Assembly: GCF_000484635.1 (NCBI RefSeq)
Contig: NZ_AXVM01000001.1
Coordinates: 744,001 to 808,000, forward strand
DNA from: Comamonas badia DSM 17552
Lineage (GTDB): Bacteria; Pseudomonadota; Gammaproteobacteria; Burkholderiales; Burkholderiaceae_C
DNA: 64,000 nucleotides
Direction of reading: 5' to 3'
This document shows, in pieces, positions 33,740 through 42,517 of this stretch (positions are counted from its first letter, which is position 1; every line of letters begins with the position of its first letter). The position numbers were made by a program, and so were the translations under genes. The notes beneath the pieces are model-generated. The model made no database searches, was not told the DNA's origin, and saw only the letters and a list, made by a program, of their open reading frames with translations.

Positions 33740-34534
33740 ATGAAACTCAATATCGTCCCGCCTCGCACGGGCTTTCTCTGGGTACGACTGGGCGTGCGCG
33801 TGTTCCTGCGCCAGCCGCTGGCGCTCAGCGTCCTGTTCTTCCTGTGCATGGCCTGCATGACGCTGGCCACGCTGATCCCGCTGGTGGGCACCGTGCTGGC
33901 GCTGGCCATGCTGCCCACGGTGACGCTGGTGATGATGGCAGGGGCCGCGGAGGCCCATCTGGGCAAGCGCCCGCTGCCCACGCTGCTGCTGGTGGCGTTT
34001 CGCACTGGCCGCGAACGTGCGCGCGCCATGGCGGTGCTGGGGCTGCTCTACGCCGCCGGCTTTCTGCTGGTGATCGCGCTTTCGGCGTTGGTGGACGGCG
34101 GTGAGTTCGCGACCGTCTACCTCGGAGCCAAGGCGCCGACGCAGGAGATGGTCGAGTCAAGCGCGTTCCAGGGCGCGATGTGGCTGGCGATGCTGCTGTA
34201 CATGCCGTTGTCGCTGCTGTTCTGGCACGCGCCCGGCCTGGTGCACTGGCACGCGGTGCCGCCGGTGAAGGCGCTGTTCTTCAGCATCGTCGCCTGCTGG
34301 CGCAACCTCGGCGCATTCATGCTGTTCGAACTGGGCTGGATGGGCGTCTTCATGGCCCTGGGCATCGTGGTCAGCCTGGTCGTCGCCATGCTCAGCATGG
34401 CTGGCCTGGGGCTGGGAGCTGCCACCAGCCTGATGCTCGTCTCAGCCATCGCGCTCGCCGCCATGTTCTTCAGCTCGGTGGTCTTCACCTTCCGCGACTG
34501 CTTCGATGCTCCGGCGGCCGCGCCCGCTGCCTGA
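33740..34534 (+). CDS. BPSS1780-type integral membrane protein
   Basis: A 264-residue membrane protein with about six hydrophobic segments (MKLNIVPPRTGFLWVRLGVR, then LALSVLFFLCMACMTLATLI, VLGLLYAAGFLLVIALSALV, etc.). It matches the BPSS1780 family of Burkholderiales membrane proteins, usually next to thrB and polA. Function is unknown. It lies 58 bp after thrB and may be co-transcribed. Confidence 0.85.
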   Translation: MKLNIVPPRTGFLWVRLGVRVFLRQPLALSVLFFLCMACMTLATLIPLVGTVLALAMLPTVTLVMMAGAAEAHLGKRPLPTLLLVAFRTGRERARAMAVLGLLYAAGFLLVIALSALVDGGEFATVYLGAKAPTQEMVESSAFQGAMWLAMLLYMPLSLLFWHAPGLVHWHAVPPVKALFFSIVACWRNLGAFMLFELGWMGVFMALGIVVSLVVAMLSMAGLGLGAATSLMLVSAIALAAMFFSSVVFTFRDCFDAPAAAPAA

Positions 34535-34612
34535 GCAGCCTGCGCCCTTTTTCGCCGCGCGGGCTTTGCTCGCCGGCCCTGGTTTCTTTCAACTCCGCAA
34601 GGACGACCTGCC

Positions 34613-35176
34613 ATGCCCCTGAAGCTTCACACCATCATCTGCAGCACCCGCCCCGGCCGCGTCGGCCCGTCGGTCGCGCGCTGGTTCAACGGCTTCGCGC
34701 GCCAGCATGGCGGCCTGGATGCCGAGCTGGTCGACCTGGCGGATTTCCAGCTGCCGCTGTACGACGAGCCGGTGCATCCGCGCATGCAGCAGTACCAGCA
34801 CGAACACACGCGCCGCTGGGCCCAGAGCGTCGCCGCGGCCGACGCCTACGTGTTCGTCACGCCCGAATACAACTACATGCCGCCGCCCACGCTCACCAAC
34901 GCGATGGATTTCGTCTACAAGGAATGGAACTACAAGCCCTGCGGCTTCGTCGGCTACGGCGGCGTCTCGGGCGGCCTGCGCTCGGTGCAGATCGCCAAGC
35001 TGCATGCCACCACGCTCAAGCTCATGCCGCTGCCCGAAGGCGTGGCGGTTCCCATGGTGGGCAGCCTGATCCAGGACGGTGTTTTTGCCTCCAACGAGCT
35101 GATCGATGCCTCGGCCAGGACCATGCTGGACGAACTCCTGCGCTGGGCCGGGGCGCTCAAGCCGCTGCACGCCTGA
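34613..35176 (+). CDS. NADPH-dependent FMN reductase
   Basis: A 187-residue flavodoxin-fold oxidoreductase of the NADPH-dependent FMN reductase (azoreductase/ChrR-like) family. Conserved segments: IICSTRPGRVGPSVARWF (FMN phosphate loop), FVTPEYNYMPPPTLTNAMDF (the family's PEYN motif) and GFVGYGGVSGGLRSV. It reduces free flavin, quinones or similar acceptors in the cytosol; the physiological substrate is not clear. It stands between the membrane protein and the phoX gene with its own gap on each side. Confidence 0.92.
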   Translation: MPLKLHTIICSTRPGRVGPSVARWFNGFARQHGGLDAELVDLADFQLPLYDEPVHPRMQQYQHEHTRRWAQSVAAADAYVFVTPEYNYMPPPTLTNAMDFVYKEWNYKPCGFVGYGGVSGGLRSVQIAKLHATTLKLMPLPEGVAVPMVGSLIQDGVFASNELIDASARTMLDELLRWAGALKPLHA

Positions 35177-35218
35177 ATGGGGCAGCGGCGCGCGACGGCG
35201 CGTACCGCTGACACGGCG

Positions 35219-35258
35219 GTGTCATCGAACGGTCAAACCAGCGTCACATCGGCTTCCT
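35219..35258 (+). promoter_or_regulatory. Putative Pho box upstream of phoX
   Basis: Heptamers GTGTCAT (35219), CGGTCAA (35230), GCGTCAC (35241) and, weakly, GCTTCCT (35252) recur at exactly 11 bp. This is the layout of PhoB-binding boxes (7-bp repeats related to CTGTCAT separated by 4 bp). The site lies 110-150 bp before the PhoX-type phosphatase gene. Confidence 0.5.
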
Positions 35259-35367
35259 AGCATCTGGCGGCAGAAAACCGGCCTTGTCCGCTTTTCGCTT
35301 CATCCACGGCCGATGGCGCCATTGCGCGCCAGGCCGTGCTGAAAAACCACCTTTTTCAGGACAGCCA

Positions 35368-37416
35368 ATGCCTCAACTTCCCCCGACCACCCGCCGCAAG
35401 ACCCTGCAACTACTGGCCGGCATGCCGCTGCTGCCCCTGGGCGCCGGCGCCTCCACCGCCAGCCTGCTGGCCGCATGCGGCGGCGGCGGCGATGCACCGA
35501 TCGCCACCTTCAAATCCGCCGAGTTCGTCGGTTTCCCCGCGCCGGGCCTGGCCTCCGCCGCCGAACTGGCCACCACGACCGTCAAATCGTCGCTGAAGAT
35601 CACCTACAGCGACAACAGCACCCAGTCCTTCGCACTGGGCTACCAGACCTTCTTCAACACCGGCGACAGCGTGAACAAGACCGGCGGCGGCACGATCGTC
35701 GCCGGCGGCTACTTTGACGCCAATGGCAACCCCATCACCACCATCAAGGCCGCCGATGGCTCGCCGGCCGTGCTGGATGGCTACAACCAGGCCAGCGCGC
35801 CCGCCGAATGGACGAAGGCCGGCCAGATCTTCTCCGACTGCGTGGACGGCTCCTCGCTGTTCAGCGTCGCCGGCGCCCCGGCCAACACGGTCCATGCCGT
35901 GGTGCAGTTCGAGTACAACTCCAACGCCTACGGCATACTGCCCTCGCCCATCGCCGTGCTGGCGCTGAACCAGGACCCCGGCACCGGCAAGCTCACGCTC
36001 AAGAGCTACCACAACGTCAACACCTTCGCCAACGACGCCAAGGGCCTGTGGATTCCCTGCGGCGGCAGCCTGTCGCCCTGGGGCACCCACCTGTCCAGCG
36101 AGGAATACCACCCCGATGCCTTCGACCAGGGCGACAACCAGAAGCTGGCGATGCTGAAGGCCTTCAGCCAGAACGCCTTTGGCAACGACACGGCCAACCC
36201 CTACTGGTACGGCCATCTGCCCGAAGTCACGGTGAAGGCCGATGGCACGGCGGATTTCAGGAAGCACTACAACCTGGGCCGCTACTCGCGTGAGCTGGTG
36301 CAGGTGTTCCCCGACCAGCGCACCGTGCTGGGCGGCGACGACGCCAACAACAGCGGCCTGTTCCTGTTCGTGGCCGACAAGGCGGGCGACCTCTCCTCCG
36401 GCACGCTCTACGTGGCCAAGTACACCACCGCGCTCAATGAAACGGCCACAGGCAGGATCCAGTGGATCAAGCTGGGCAAGGCCAGCAGCAACGAAATCAA
36501 GGCGCTGATCAACGACAGTACCTTGACCACGGTCACCGCCAGCGGCGCCATCAAGGAAAACGGCATCTTCGCCTCGACCACGGCCAACCCGAACGACGCC
36601 GGCTTCACCGAAATCAAGCTCAGCAACAAGAGCGCCTGGGTCAAGCTCAAGCCCGGACAGGAAAAGGCCGCCGCCTTCCTGGAAACGCACCGCTACGCGG
36701 CACTCAAGGGCGGCAGCCTGGTCTTCAACAAGATGGAGGGGACCACGGTCAACGCCAGGGACAAGATCGCCTACACGGCGATTTCCGGGAGCACCGCCTC
36801 GCTGGTCGCGGGCAGCGCCCAGAACAAGGAACTGCCCCTCAACGCGCCCGCGGGTGCAGCGCCGGTGGCCAGCCTGGCGGGCTTCAAGTCCAGCACGGCC
36901 GGCTACGTGCTGCAGCACAAGCTGGGCGGCGGCCAGAAGGACGACACGGGCGCGGCCATCGACAGCGAATGGGTGCCGACCGAAACCAGTCTGCTGCTGG
37001 CCGGCGAGCAGCTTGCCGCAGCCGACGCCTTGGGCAACACGGACGCCCAGGACAAGATCTCGCAGGCCGACAACCTCAAGTTCTCCGAGAAGTCGCGCAC
37101 GCTGTTCATCGGCGAGGACAGCGGCCAGCACGTCAACAACTACCTGTGGGCCTACAACGTGGACACCCGGTCGCTGGCGCGTGTGCTCTCGTGCCCGGCC
37201 GGCGCCGAATCGACCGGCCTGCACGGCGTGGACGACCTCAACGGCTGGACCTACATCCTGAGCAGCTTCCAGCACGCGGGCGAATACACCAAGGCCACGG
37301 CGCAGGCGGTGAAGGACGCCGCCGATGCCGCGATCGACAAGCACTACAAAAGCAAGGCCGCAGCCTCGGTGGGCTACCTCACGGCCCAGTCCGGACAGGC
37401 GCGCCTGCTGGGCTGA
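35368..37416 (+). CDS. phoX: PhoX-family (DUF839) alkaline phosphatase
   Basis: A 682-residue exported phosphatase of the PhoX/DUF839 family, which uses calcium and iron to release phosphate from organic esters. The N-terminus has a twin-arginine motif (TTRRKTLQLLAG) and a possible lipobox (SLLAACGGGG), so a Tat-exported, perhaps lipid-anchored, protein is likely. Family features include CGGSLSPWGTHLSSEEYHPD, HYNLGRYSRELVQV, ADNLKFSEKSRTLFIGEDSG and NNYLWAYNVDTRSL. Start ATG 35368. A Pho-box-like repeat array upstream points to phosphate-starvation control by PhoB. Confidence 0.9.
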   Translation: MPQLPPTTRRKTLQLLAGMPLLPLGAGASTASLLAACGGGGDAPIATFKSAEFVGFPAPGLASAAELATTTVKSSLKITYSDNSTQSFALGYQTFFNTGDSVNKTGGGTIVAGGYFDANGNPITTIKAADGSPAVLDGYNQASAPAEWTKAGQIFSDCVDGSSLFSVAGAPANTVHAVVQFEYNSNAYGILPSPIAVLALNQDPGTGKLTLKSYHNVNTFANDAKGLWIPCGGSLSPWGTHLSSEEYHPDAFDQGDNQKLAMLKAFSQNAFGNDTANPYWYGHLPEVTVKADGTADFRKHYNLGRYSRELVQVFPDQRTVLGGDDANNSGLFLFVADKAGDLSSGTLYVAKYTTALNETATGRIQWIKLGKASSNEIKALINDSTLTTVTASGAIKENGIFASTTANPNDAGFTEIKLSNKSAWVKLKPGQEKAAAFLETHRYAALKGGSLVFNKMEGTTVNARDKIAYTAISGSTASLVAGSAQNKELPLNAPAGAAPVASLAGFKSSTAGYVLQHKLGGGQKDDTGAAIDSEWVPTETSLLLAGEQLAAADALGNTDAQDKISQADNLKFSEKSRTLFIGEDSGQHVNNYLWAYNVDTRSLARVLSCPAGAESTGLHGVDDLNGWTYILSSFQHAGEYTKATAQAVKDAADAAIDKHYKSKAAASVGYLTAQSGQARLLG

Positions 37417-37442
37417 CGGGCGTAGGCCGCCTGGGCACGGCG

Positions 37443-38819
37443 TCAGCGCCGCCCAGGCCGCTCTCTGTGCCAGAGCCGCAATTGGCGCAGCCGCTCGCGC
37501 CACCAGCGCAGCAAGCCGTAGGAAAGCTGCACCTTCTCGTTGCCCACGGGCTCATCGGGTGATGCCACGATCCAGGCCGATTTGGAATACGCCAGGTGCT
37601 GCGCCGGATAGACGCTGCGGTGCCCGATGACCAGATACGCCGCCGCGCAGGCACCCGCCACGTACCAGATCGAACCGGCGCCAAACAGCTCCACCCCCAT
37701 GATGAGCGCCGCCACCGGCGTATTCGAAGCTGCAGCCACCACCGCCACCAGCCCCACCGCCGCCCCCTGCGCCGACGCCAGGCCCAGCAGCGGCGCGCAG
37801 GCCCCGCCCGCCACCGCGCCAATCACGAACTGCGGCGTGACGATGCCGCCGTAAAAACCCGAGCCGAGCGTGAGCGCCACCAGCAGCGCCTTCCACAGAA
37901 AGCCCAGCGCGGGCACGCTCTCGCCCGCCAGCGCCCTGTCCATCACCGGCAGCGACAGGCCGACGAAATCCACCGGCACCGCCAGCAGCAGCACGGCCAT
38001 CAAGACGCCCCCGATCAACGGCGCCAGCGGCGGCCACAGCCCCGTGCGCCGGTGCAGCCAGGCAAAGGCGGCACGCACCGCACGGTGCAGTTCCACGAAC
38101 ACCAGCGCCGCCAGGCCGCAGAGCACGCCCACGAGCACGGTCTTCAGGAACAGCAGCAGCGTGAAGCGCGCCTCGAACGCGATCGAAAACTCGGGGTAAG
38201 GCACGCCCCACCAGCGGCTCACGACAAAAGCCGTCACGCCCGCGACGATGCCGGGAAAGAGAAAATCGTGGCGGATGCGGCCGATCGCCAGCATCTCCAC
38301 CCCATAGATCGCCCCGGCAATCGGCGTGCCGAACACGCTGGCAAACCCCGCGCTCACGCCGCAGGCTACCAGGCGCTTGCGCAGCTCACTGTTCAAATGC
38401 AACACCTGCCCCACGCCCGCAGCCACGCTCGCGCCTATGTGCGAACAAGGCCCCTCCTTGCCCGCCGAGCCACCGCAGCCCAGCGTAATCAGCGCCGCCA
38501 CCGGCTTGACCCAGAGCGTGGTGAACGGCATGCGCCCTTCCTGCTCGTTGACCGCGACGATGGGCTCGTCGTGCAGGCTGCCGCGGCGCTTTTCCCATGC
38601 GTAGTACAGCAGCAGGCCATTGGCGAGCCCCCCCAGCGGCAGCAGGACGGCCAGCACCCACCAGGGCGCGTCGTACAAATGGCCCTCGGTCTTGAACAAG
38701 GCCCCGAGAAAGATGCTGCAACCCGTACCCACCAGCGCGCCCGTGGCCATCGCGAGGATGAGCCACTGCACGACGGTGCCCAGCATCACCAGCGGTTCGA
38801 GGGGGGATATGCGGCGCAT
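37443..38819 (-). CDS. ClC-family chloride channel/transporter
   Basis: A 458-residue inner-membrane protein of the ClC family with about ten or more membrane helices. Diagnostic motifs: GCGGSAGKEGPCSHIGASVA (GKEGP anion-site helix, with the gating glutamate) and GSGFYGGIVTPQFVIGA (equivalent of GIFAP). The classical GSGIP filter near the N-terminus is not recognisable, so ion selectivity and exchanger-versus-channel mode are uncertain. There is no C-terminal CBS domain. It is transcribed away from phoX on the opposite strand and lies downstream of uvrD. Confidence 0.9.
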   Translation of the reverse strand: MRRISPLEPLVMLGTVVQWLILAMATGALVGTGCSIFLGALFKTEGHLYDAPWWVLAVLLPLGGLANGLLLYYAWEKRRGSLHDEPIVAVNEQEGRMPFTTLWVKPVAALITLGCGGSAGKEGPCSHIGASVAAGVGQVLHLNSELRKRLVACGVSAGFASVFGTPIAGAIYGVEMLAIGRIRHDFLFPGIVAGVTAFVVSRWWGVPYPEFSIAFEARFTLLLFLKTVLVGVLCGLAALVFVELHRAVRAAFAWLHRRTGLWPPLAPLIGGVLMAVLLLAVPVDFVGLSLPVMDRALAGESVPALGFLWKALLVALTLGSGFYGGIVTPQFVIGAVAGGACAPLLGLASAQGAAVGLVAVVAAASNTPVAALIMGVELFGAGSIWYVAGACAAAYLVIGHRSVYPAQHLAYSKSAWIVASPDEPVGNEKVQLSYGLLRWWRERLRQLRLWHRERPGRR

Positions 38820-38874
38820 GAGTGGTTGTGCGAGCGAATGACGAGTTGACCGGAAGGTTCGCCATCATGCGTCA

Positions 38875-38993
38875 GGCTCCCTCCCCCGCCGGGGGAGGGC
38901 GGGGGTGGGGGCGGACGGCGATACATCAAGCACCGGGCCTGTGCAGGCGCCCGCAGCCCCCATCCCACCCTTCCCCCAGAGGGGGAAGGAGCC
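38875..38993. repeat. 119-bp GC-rich inverted repeat (two hairpins)
   Basis: The ends are mirror copies: GGCTCCCTCCCCC...GGGGGTGGGGG at the left and CCCCCATCCCACCC...GGGGGAAGGAGCC at the right. Each end also folds on itself: CTCCCCC/GGGGGAG (38881-38897) and TTCCCCC/GGGGGAA (38971-38987). It fills the gap between uvrD and the ClC gene. A related half-copy is at 53441-53477. Confidence 0.75.
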
Positions 38994-39017
38994 CGCAGCG
39001 CCGATGCCCATGATTTT

Positions 39018-41396
39018 TCATTCAATCACCGTGAGCTTCGCTATCGCCAGCGCCAGCCACTTGGTGCCGTGGCGACCAAACGCCACCTGGGCGCGCGCGT
39101 CGTCGCCGCTGCCTTCAATCGCCAGCACCTTGCCTTCGCCGAATTTGGAGTGAAAGACCTGCGCGCCCGACGTAATGCCGTGCGCGGGTGCTTCCTTGCG
39201 CGCGGGCAGCGGGCCACTTCCAAAATCCAGGTCAAATCGGCCTCTATCGCTTGTTTGGCGTGCGCTACCAGCTCCCATATTGGAAGTGCCCAACATGTTG
39301 CGCCTGGGTGTGAGGTGCTTGAGCGCCTGCTCGGGCAGCTCGTCGAAGAAGCGGCTGGCGACGTTGTAGCGCGTCTGCCCGTGCAGCATGCGCACCTGCG
39401 CGTGGCTCAGGTACAGGCGCGCTCGCGCGCGGGTGATGGCCACGTACATCAGGCGGCGCTCCTCCTCCAGGCCATCCTTGTCGCTCATCGCGTTTTCGTG
39501 CGGGAACAGGCCCTCTTCCAGGCCGCAGAGGAAGACCGCGTCGAACTCCAGCCCCTTGCTCGCGTGCACCGTCATGAGCTGCACCGCGTCCTGCCCGGCC
39601 TGCGCCTGGTTGTCGCCCGCCTCCAGCGCCGCGTGCGTGAGGAAGGCCACCAGCGGTGAAAGCGTCTCGCCCGTGGGCTCGTCGATCGCACCGCTTTCCA
39701 TGGGTGCATCGGGATCGATCCCCTGGCTCACCGGGCTTTGGGTGAGCGTGGCTGCCGTCTCGTCCACCGGCAGCGCCACCGCGTCGCGGCCAAAGCCCTC
39801 CTGCATCACGAAGCTCTCGGCGGCGCTCACGAGCTCCTTGAGGTTGGCGAGGCGGTCTTCGCCCTCCTTGTCCTGGCGGTAGTGCTGCGCCAGGCCGCTT
39901 TCCTCTATCACCTGGGCAATGATGGCCGAGAGCGTCTGCCCCTCGCTCCTCTCGCGCAGCACGTCGATCAGCGCGACGAAGCTGCCGAGCTTGGCACCCG
40001 CGCTGCCCGCCACGCTGCTGACCGCATCCCAGAGCGAGCAGCCGCTGGTGCGGGCGCTGTCCTGCAGCGTCTCCAGCGTGCGCGCGCCTATGCCGCGCGG
40101 CGGAAAGTTCACCACGCGGGCAAAGCTCGTATCGTCATGCGGGTTCTCCAAAAGGCGCAGATACGCCAGCGCATGCTTGATTTCGGCGCGCTCGAAAAAG
40201 CGCAGCCCGCCATACACGCGGTAGGGCACTCCGGCGTTGAAAAGCTGGGTTTCGAGCACGCGGCTTTGCGCGTTGCTGCGGTAGAGCACCGCGATCTGCT
40301 GGCGCGGCATGCCGCCTTGCACCAGTTGCCGCACCTCATCGACCAGCCAGCGCGCCTCCATCAGGTCGCTCTCGGCCTCGTAGATGCGCACCGGCTCGCC
40401 GGGGCCCTGCCCGGTGCGCAATGTTTTGCCCAGGCGTCGGCTGTTGTGCGCAATCAGGGCGTTGGCGCTGTCCAGAATGTTGGAGTACGAGCGGTAGTTT
40501 TCTTCGAGCTTGATCTGCTGGCCCACGCCAAATTCACGCACGAAATCCTGCATGTTGCCCACGCGCGCGCCGCGAAAGGCGTAGATGCTCTGGTCGTCGT
40601 CGCCCACCGCCATCACGCTGCCGTGCGTCACCAGCTTGCCGTCCACCACATCGCCCGCCAGGGCTTTGAGCCAGAGGTATTGCAGGCGGTTGGTGTCCTG
40701 AAATTCATCAACCAGGATGTGCGCAAAGCGGTGCTGGTAGTGGGCGCGGATCGCCGGGTTGTCGCGCAGCAGCTCATAGGAGCGCAGCAGCAGCTCGGCA
40801 AAGTCCACCACGCCCTCGCGCGCGCATTGCTCTTCATAGAGCTGGTAAAGCTCCACGCGCTTCTTCGTCTCCTCGTTGGGCGCAGGCACCTTGGCGGCGC
40901 GCAGGCCCTCTTCCTTGCAGCCGTTGATGAACCAGGCCACCTGCTTGGGCGGATGGCGCTCGTCATCCACATTGAAAGCCTTCAAAAGACGCTTGACGGC
41001 CGATATCTGGTCCTGCGCATCCAGAATCTGAAACGCCTGCGGCAGACCCACCAGCTTGTGGTGCGCGCGCAGCATGCGGTTGCACAGGCCGTGAAACGTG
41101 CCTATCCACATGCCGCGCACGCTGATGGGCAGCATGGCCGCGAGGCGCGTGAGCATCTCCTTGGCCGCCTTGTTGGTGAAGGTCACGGCCAGAATGCCGC
41201 CCGGCGCGGCCTGCCCCGTCTGCAGCAGCCAGGCGATGCGCGTGGTGAGCACGCGGGTCTTGCCCGAACCGGCGCCCGCGAGGATCAGCGCATGCCCCGC
41301 GGGCAGGGTGACGGCGGCGAGCTGTTCGGGGTTGAGGTGCGCCAGCAGCGGCGGCGAAGCGGGAGCGGCGCCCGTGGCGCGGTGGTCGGCAAGCAT
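39018..41396 (-). CDS. uvrD: UvrD/PcrA-type ATP-dependent DNA helicase
   Basis: Superfamily 1A helicase for mismatch/excision repair and replication-fork clearing, 792 residues. Motifs: I ILAGAGSGKTRVLTTRIAWL, Ia VTFTNKAAKEML, II LVDEFQDTNRLQYLWL, III GDDDQSIYAFRGA, IV NYRSYSNIL, V VQLMTVHASKGLEFDAVFLC, VI EERRLMYVAITRARARLYLS. The C-terminus has a Tudor-like tail (VFHSKFGEGKVLAIEGSG). The start is taken as ATG 41396 (MLADHRATG), as the longer frame reads through the neighbouring promoter. Residues about 703-727 are encoded by a palindromic repeat in the variable linker before that tail. Confidence 0.96.
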   Translation of the reverse strand: MLADHRATGAAPASPPLLAHLNPEQLAAVTLPAGHALILAGAGSGKTRVLTTRIAWLLQTGQAAPGGILAVTFTNKAAKEMLTRLAAMLPISVRGMWIGTFHGLCNRMLRAHHKLVGLPQAFQILDAQDQISAVKRLLKAFNVDDERHPPKQVAWFINGCKEEGLRAAKVPAPNEETKKRVELYQLYEEQCAREGVVDFAELLLRSYELLRDNPAIRAHYQHRFAHILVDEFQDTNRLQYLWLKALAGDVVDGKLVTHGSVMAVGDDDQSIYAFRGARVGNMQDFVREFGVGQQIKLEENYRSYSNILDSANALIAHNSRRLGKTLRTGQGPGEPVRIYEAESDLMEARWLVDEVRQLVQGGMPRQQIAVLYRSNAQSRVLETQLFNAGVPYRVYGGLRFFERAEIKHALAYLRLLENPHDDTSFARVVNFPPRGIGARTLETLQDSARTSGCSLWDAVSSVAGSAGAKLGSFVALIDVLRERSEGQTLSAIIAQVIEESGLAQHYRQDKEGEDRLANLKELVSAAESFVMQEGFGRDAVALPVDETAATLTQSPVSQGIDPDAPMESGAIDEPTGETLSPLVAFLTHAALEAGDNQAQAGQDAVQLMTVHASKGLEFDAVFLCGLEEGLFPHENAMSDKDGLEEERRLMYVAITRARARLYLSHAQVRMLHGQTRYNVASRFFDELPEQALKHLTPRRNMLGTSNMGAGSARQTSDRGRFDLDFGSGPLPARKEAPAHGITSGAQVFHSKFGEGKVLAIEGSGDDARAQVAFGRHGTKWLALAIAKLTVIE
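39215..39288 (-). repeat. AGCT-type palindromic repeat with 9-bp ends inside uvrD
   Basis: Perfect terminal inverted repeats CACTTCCAA (39215-39223) and TTGGAAGTG (39280-39288) enclose a core (GCCTCTATCGCTTG ... GCGCTACCAGCTCCCATA) like the other copies. It is translated in frame in the linker before the C-terminal domain. Confidence 0.7.
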
Positions 41397-41485
41397 GCGG
41401 CATTGTAAAAACCGCAACGGCACCACAGCCAAAGCCAAAACCGCCCGCGCGGCGCAGTAGACTCGCGCGCCGCGCCGAGGTTTTT

Positions 41486-42508
41486 GTGCACTCACACACT
41501 GCTTTTCCCCCTGTTTCGCCCTCGCGCCGCCAGGTGCTGGCGCTTGCCGCATCCAGCGGCCTGGCGGTCGCCCTGCCCACCGCTCAGGCGGCGCCGCGTC
41601 CGCCGGTACTGGTGCTGAACTCCCAGAGCGGCTCGGTCAGCGTGATCGACGCCACCCGCTGGGTGGAAGAGCGGCGCATCGCCACCGGCAAGGAGCCGCA
41701 CCACCTGTACATGACGCCCGACGAGAAATCGGTCATCGTGGCCAATGCCGGTTCGGATTCACTCACCTTCATAGACCCGCGCACCGCCGAGGTGCAGCGC
41801 ACCTTGCGCGGCATCATCGACCCCTACCACCTGCGCTTTTCGCCGGACATGCGCTGGTTCATCACCGCGGCCAACCGGCTCAACCACATCGACCTCTACC
41901 GCTGGGATGGCAGCAAGCCCGAACTGGCCAAGCGCATCCCCACCGGTCGTACGCCCAGCCACCTGTGGGTAGACGCCGGCAGCACCACCGTGTGGTCCAG
42001 CATGCAGGACAGCGACGAACTGGTGGCCATCGACCTGGCGACGCAAAAGCTGACGCACCGCGTCCAGACCGGCAGCCGGCCCGCCGACGTGTTCGGCACG
42101 CCCGACGGCAAGCACCTGCTGGTGGGCCTCACGGGCAGCACCGGCGTGCAGGTGTTCGACATCGCGCCCGGCCAGGCGCCCCAGGCCAGCGGCATGATCC
42201 CCACCGGCAAGGGCGCGCACGCCTTCCGGGCCTTGGGCGACGGCCGGCATGTGCTGGTGAGCAACCGCGTGGCCAACACCATCAGCCAGATCGACTACAC
42301 CACGCTCAAGGTGGTGGCGGAGTTTCCGGCGCCTTCGGGGCCGGACTGCATGGATGTGTCGGCCGACGGCTCGCTCATCATGGTCGGCTCGCGCTGGGCC
42401 GGCAAGCTCACGCTGATCGACGTGGCCAAGCGCGCGGTGATCACGCAGGTCAAGGTGGGCAAGTCGCCCCACGGCGTCTGGACGCTGGACCACGCGACAC
42501 GCATCTGA
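41486..42508 (+). CDS. Tat-exported YncE-like beta-propeller protein
   Basis: A 340-residue periplasmic beta-propeller (YVTN/YncE-like). The signal has a twin-arginine motif (SPSRRQVLALAASSG) and cleavage near AQAAP. Repeated blades contain VSVIDATRW, LTFIDPRTAEV, LVAIDLATQKLT, ISQIDYTTLKVV and LTLIDVAKRAVI. Such proteins serve as scaffolds or ligand-binding modules; no catalytic residues are apparent. The start is GTG 41486. It is divergent from uvrD by 89 bp and is the first gene of a tight three-gene operon with a deacetylase 9 bp downstream. Confidence 0.85.
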   Translation: MHSHTAFPPVSPSRRQVLALAASSGLAVALPTAQAAPRPPVLVLNSQSGSVSVIDATRWVEERRIATGKEPHHLYMTPDEKSVIVANAGSDSLTFIDPRTAEVQRTLRGIIDPYHLRFSPDMRWFITAANRLNHIDLYRWDGSKPELAKRIPTGRTPSHLWVDAGSTTVWSSMQDSDELVAIDLATQKLTHRVQTGSRPADVFGTPDGKHLLVGLTGSTGVQVFDIAPGQAPQASGMIPTGKGAHAFRALGDGRHVLVSNRVANTISQIDYTTLKVVAEFPAPSGPDCMDVSADGSLIMVGSRWAGKLTLIDVAKRAVITQVKVGKSPHGVWTLDHATRI

Positions 42509-42517
42509 GCCACCGCC

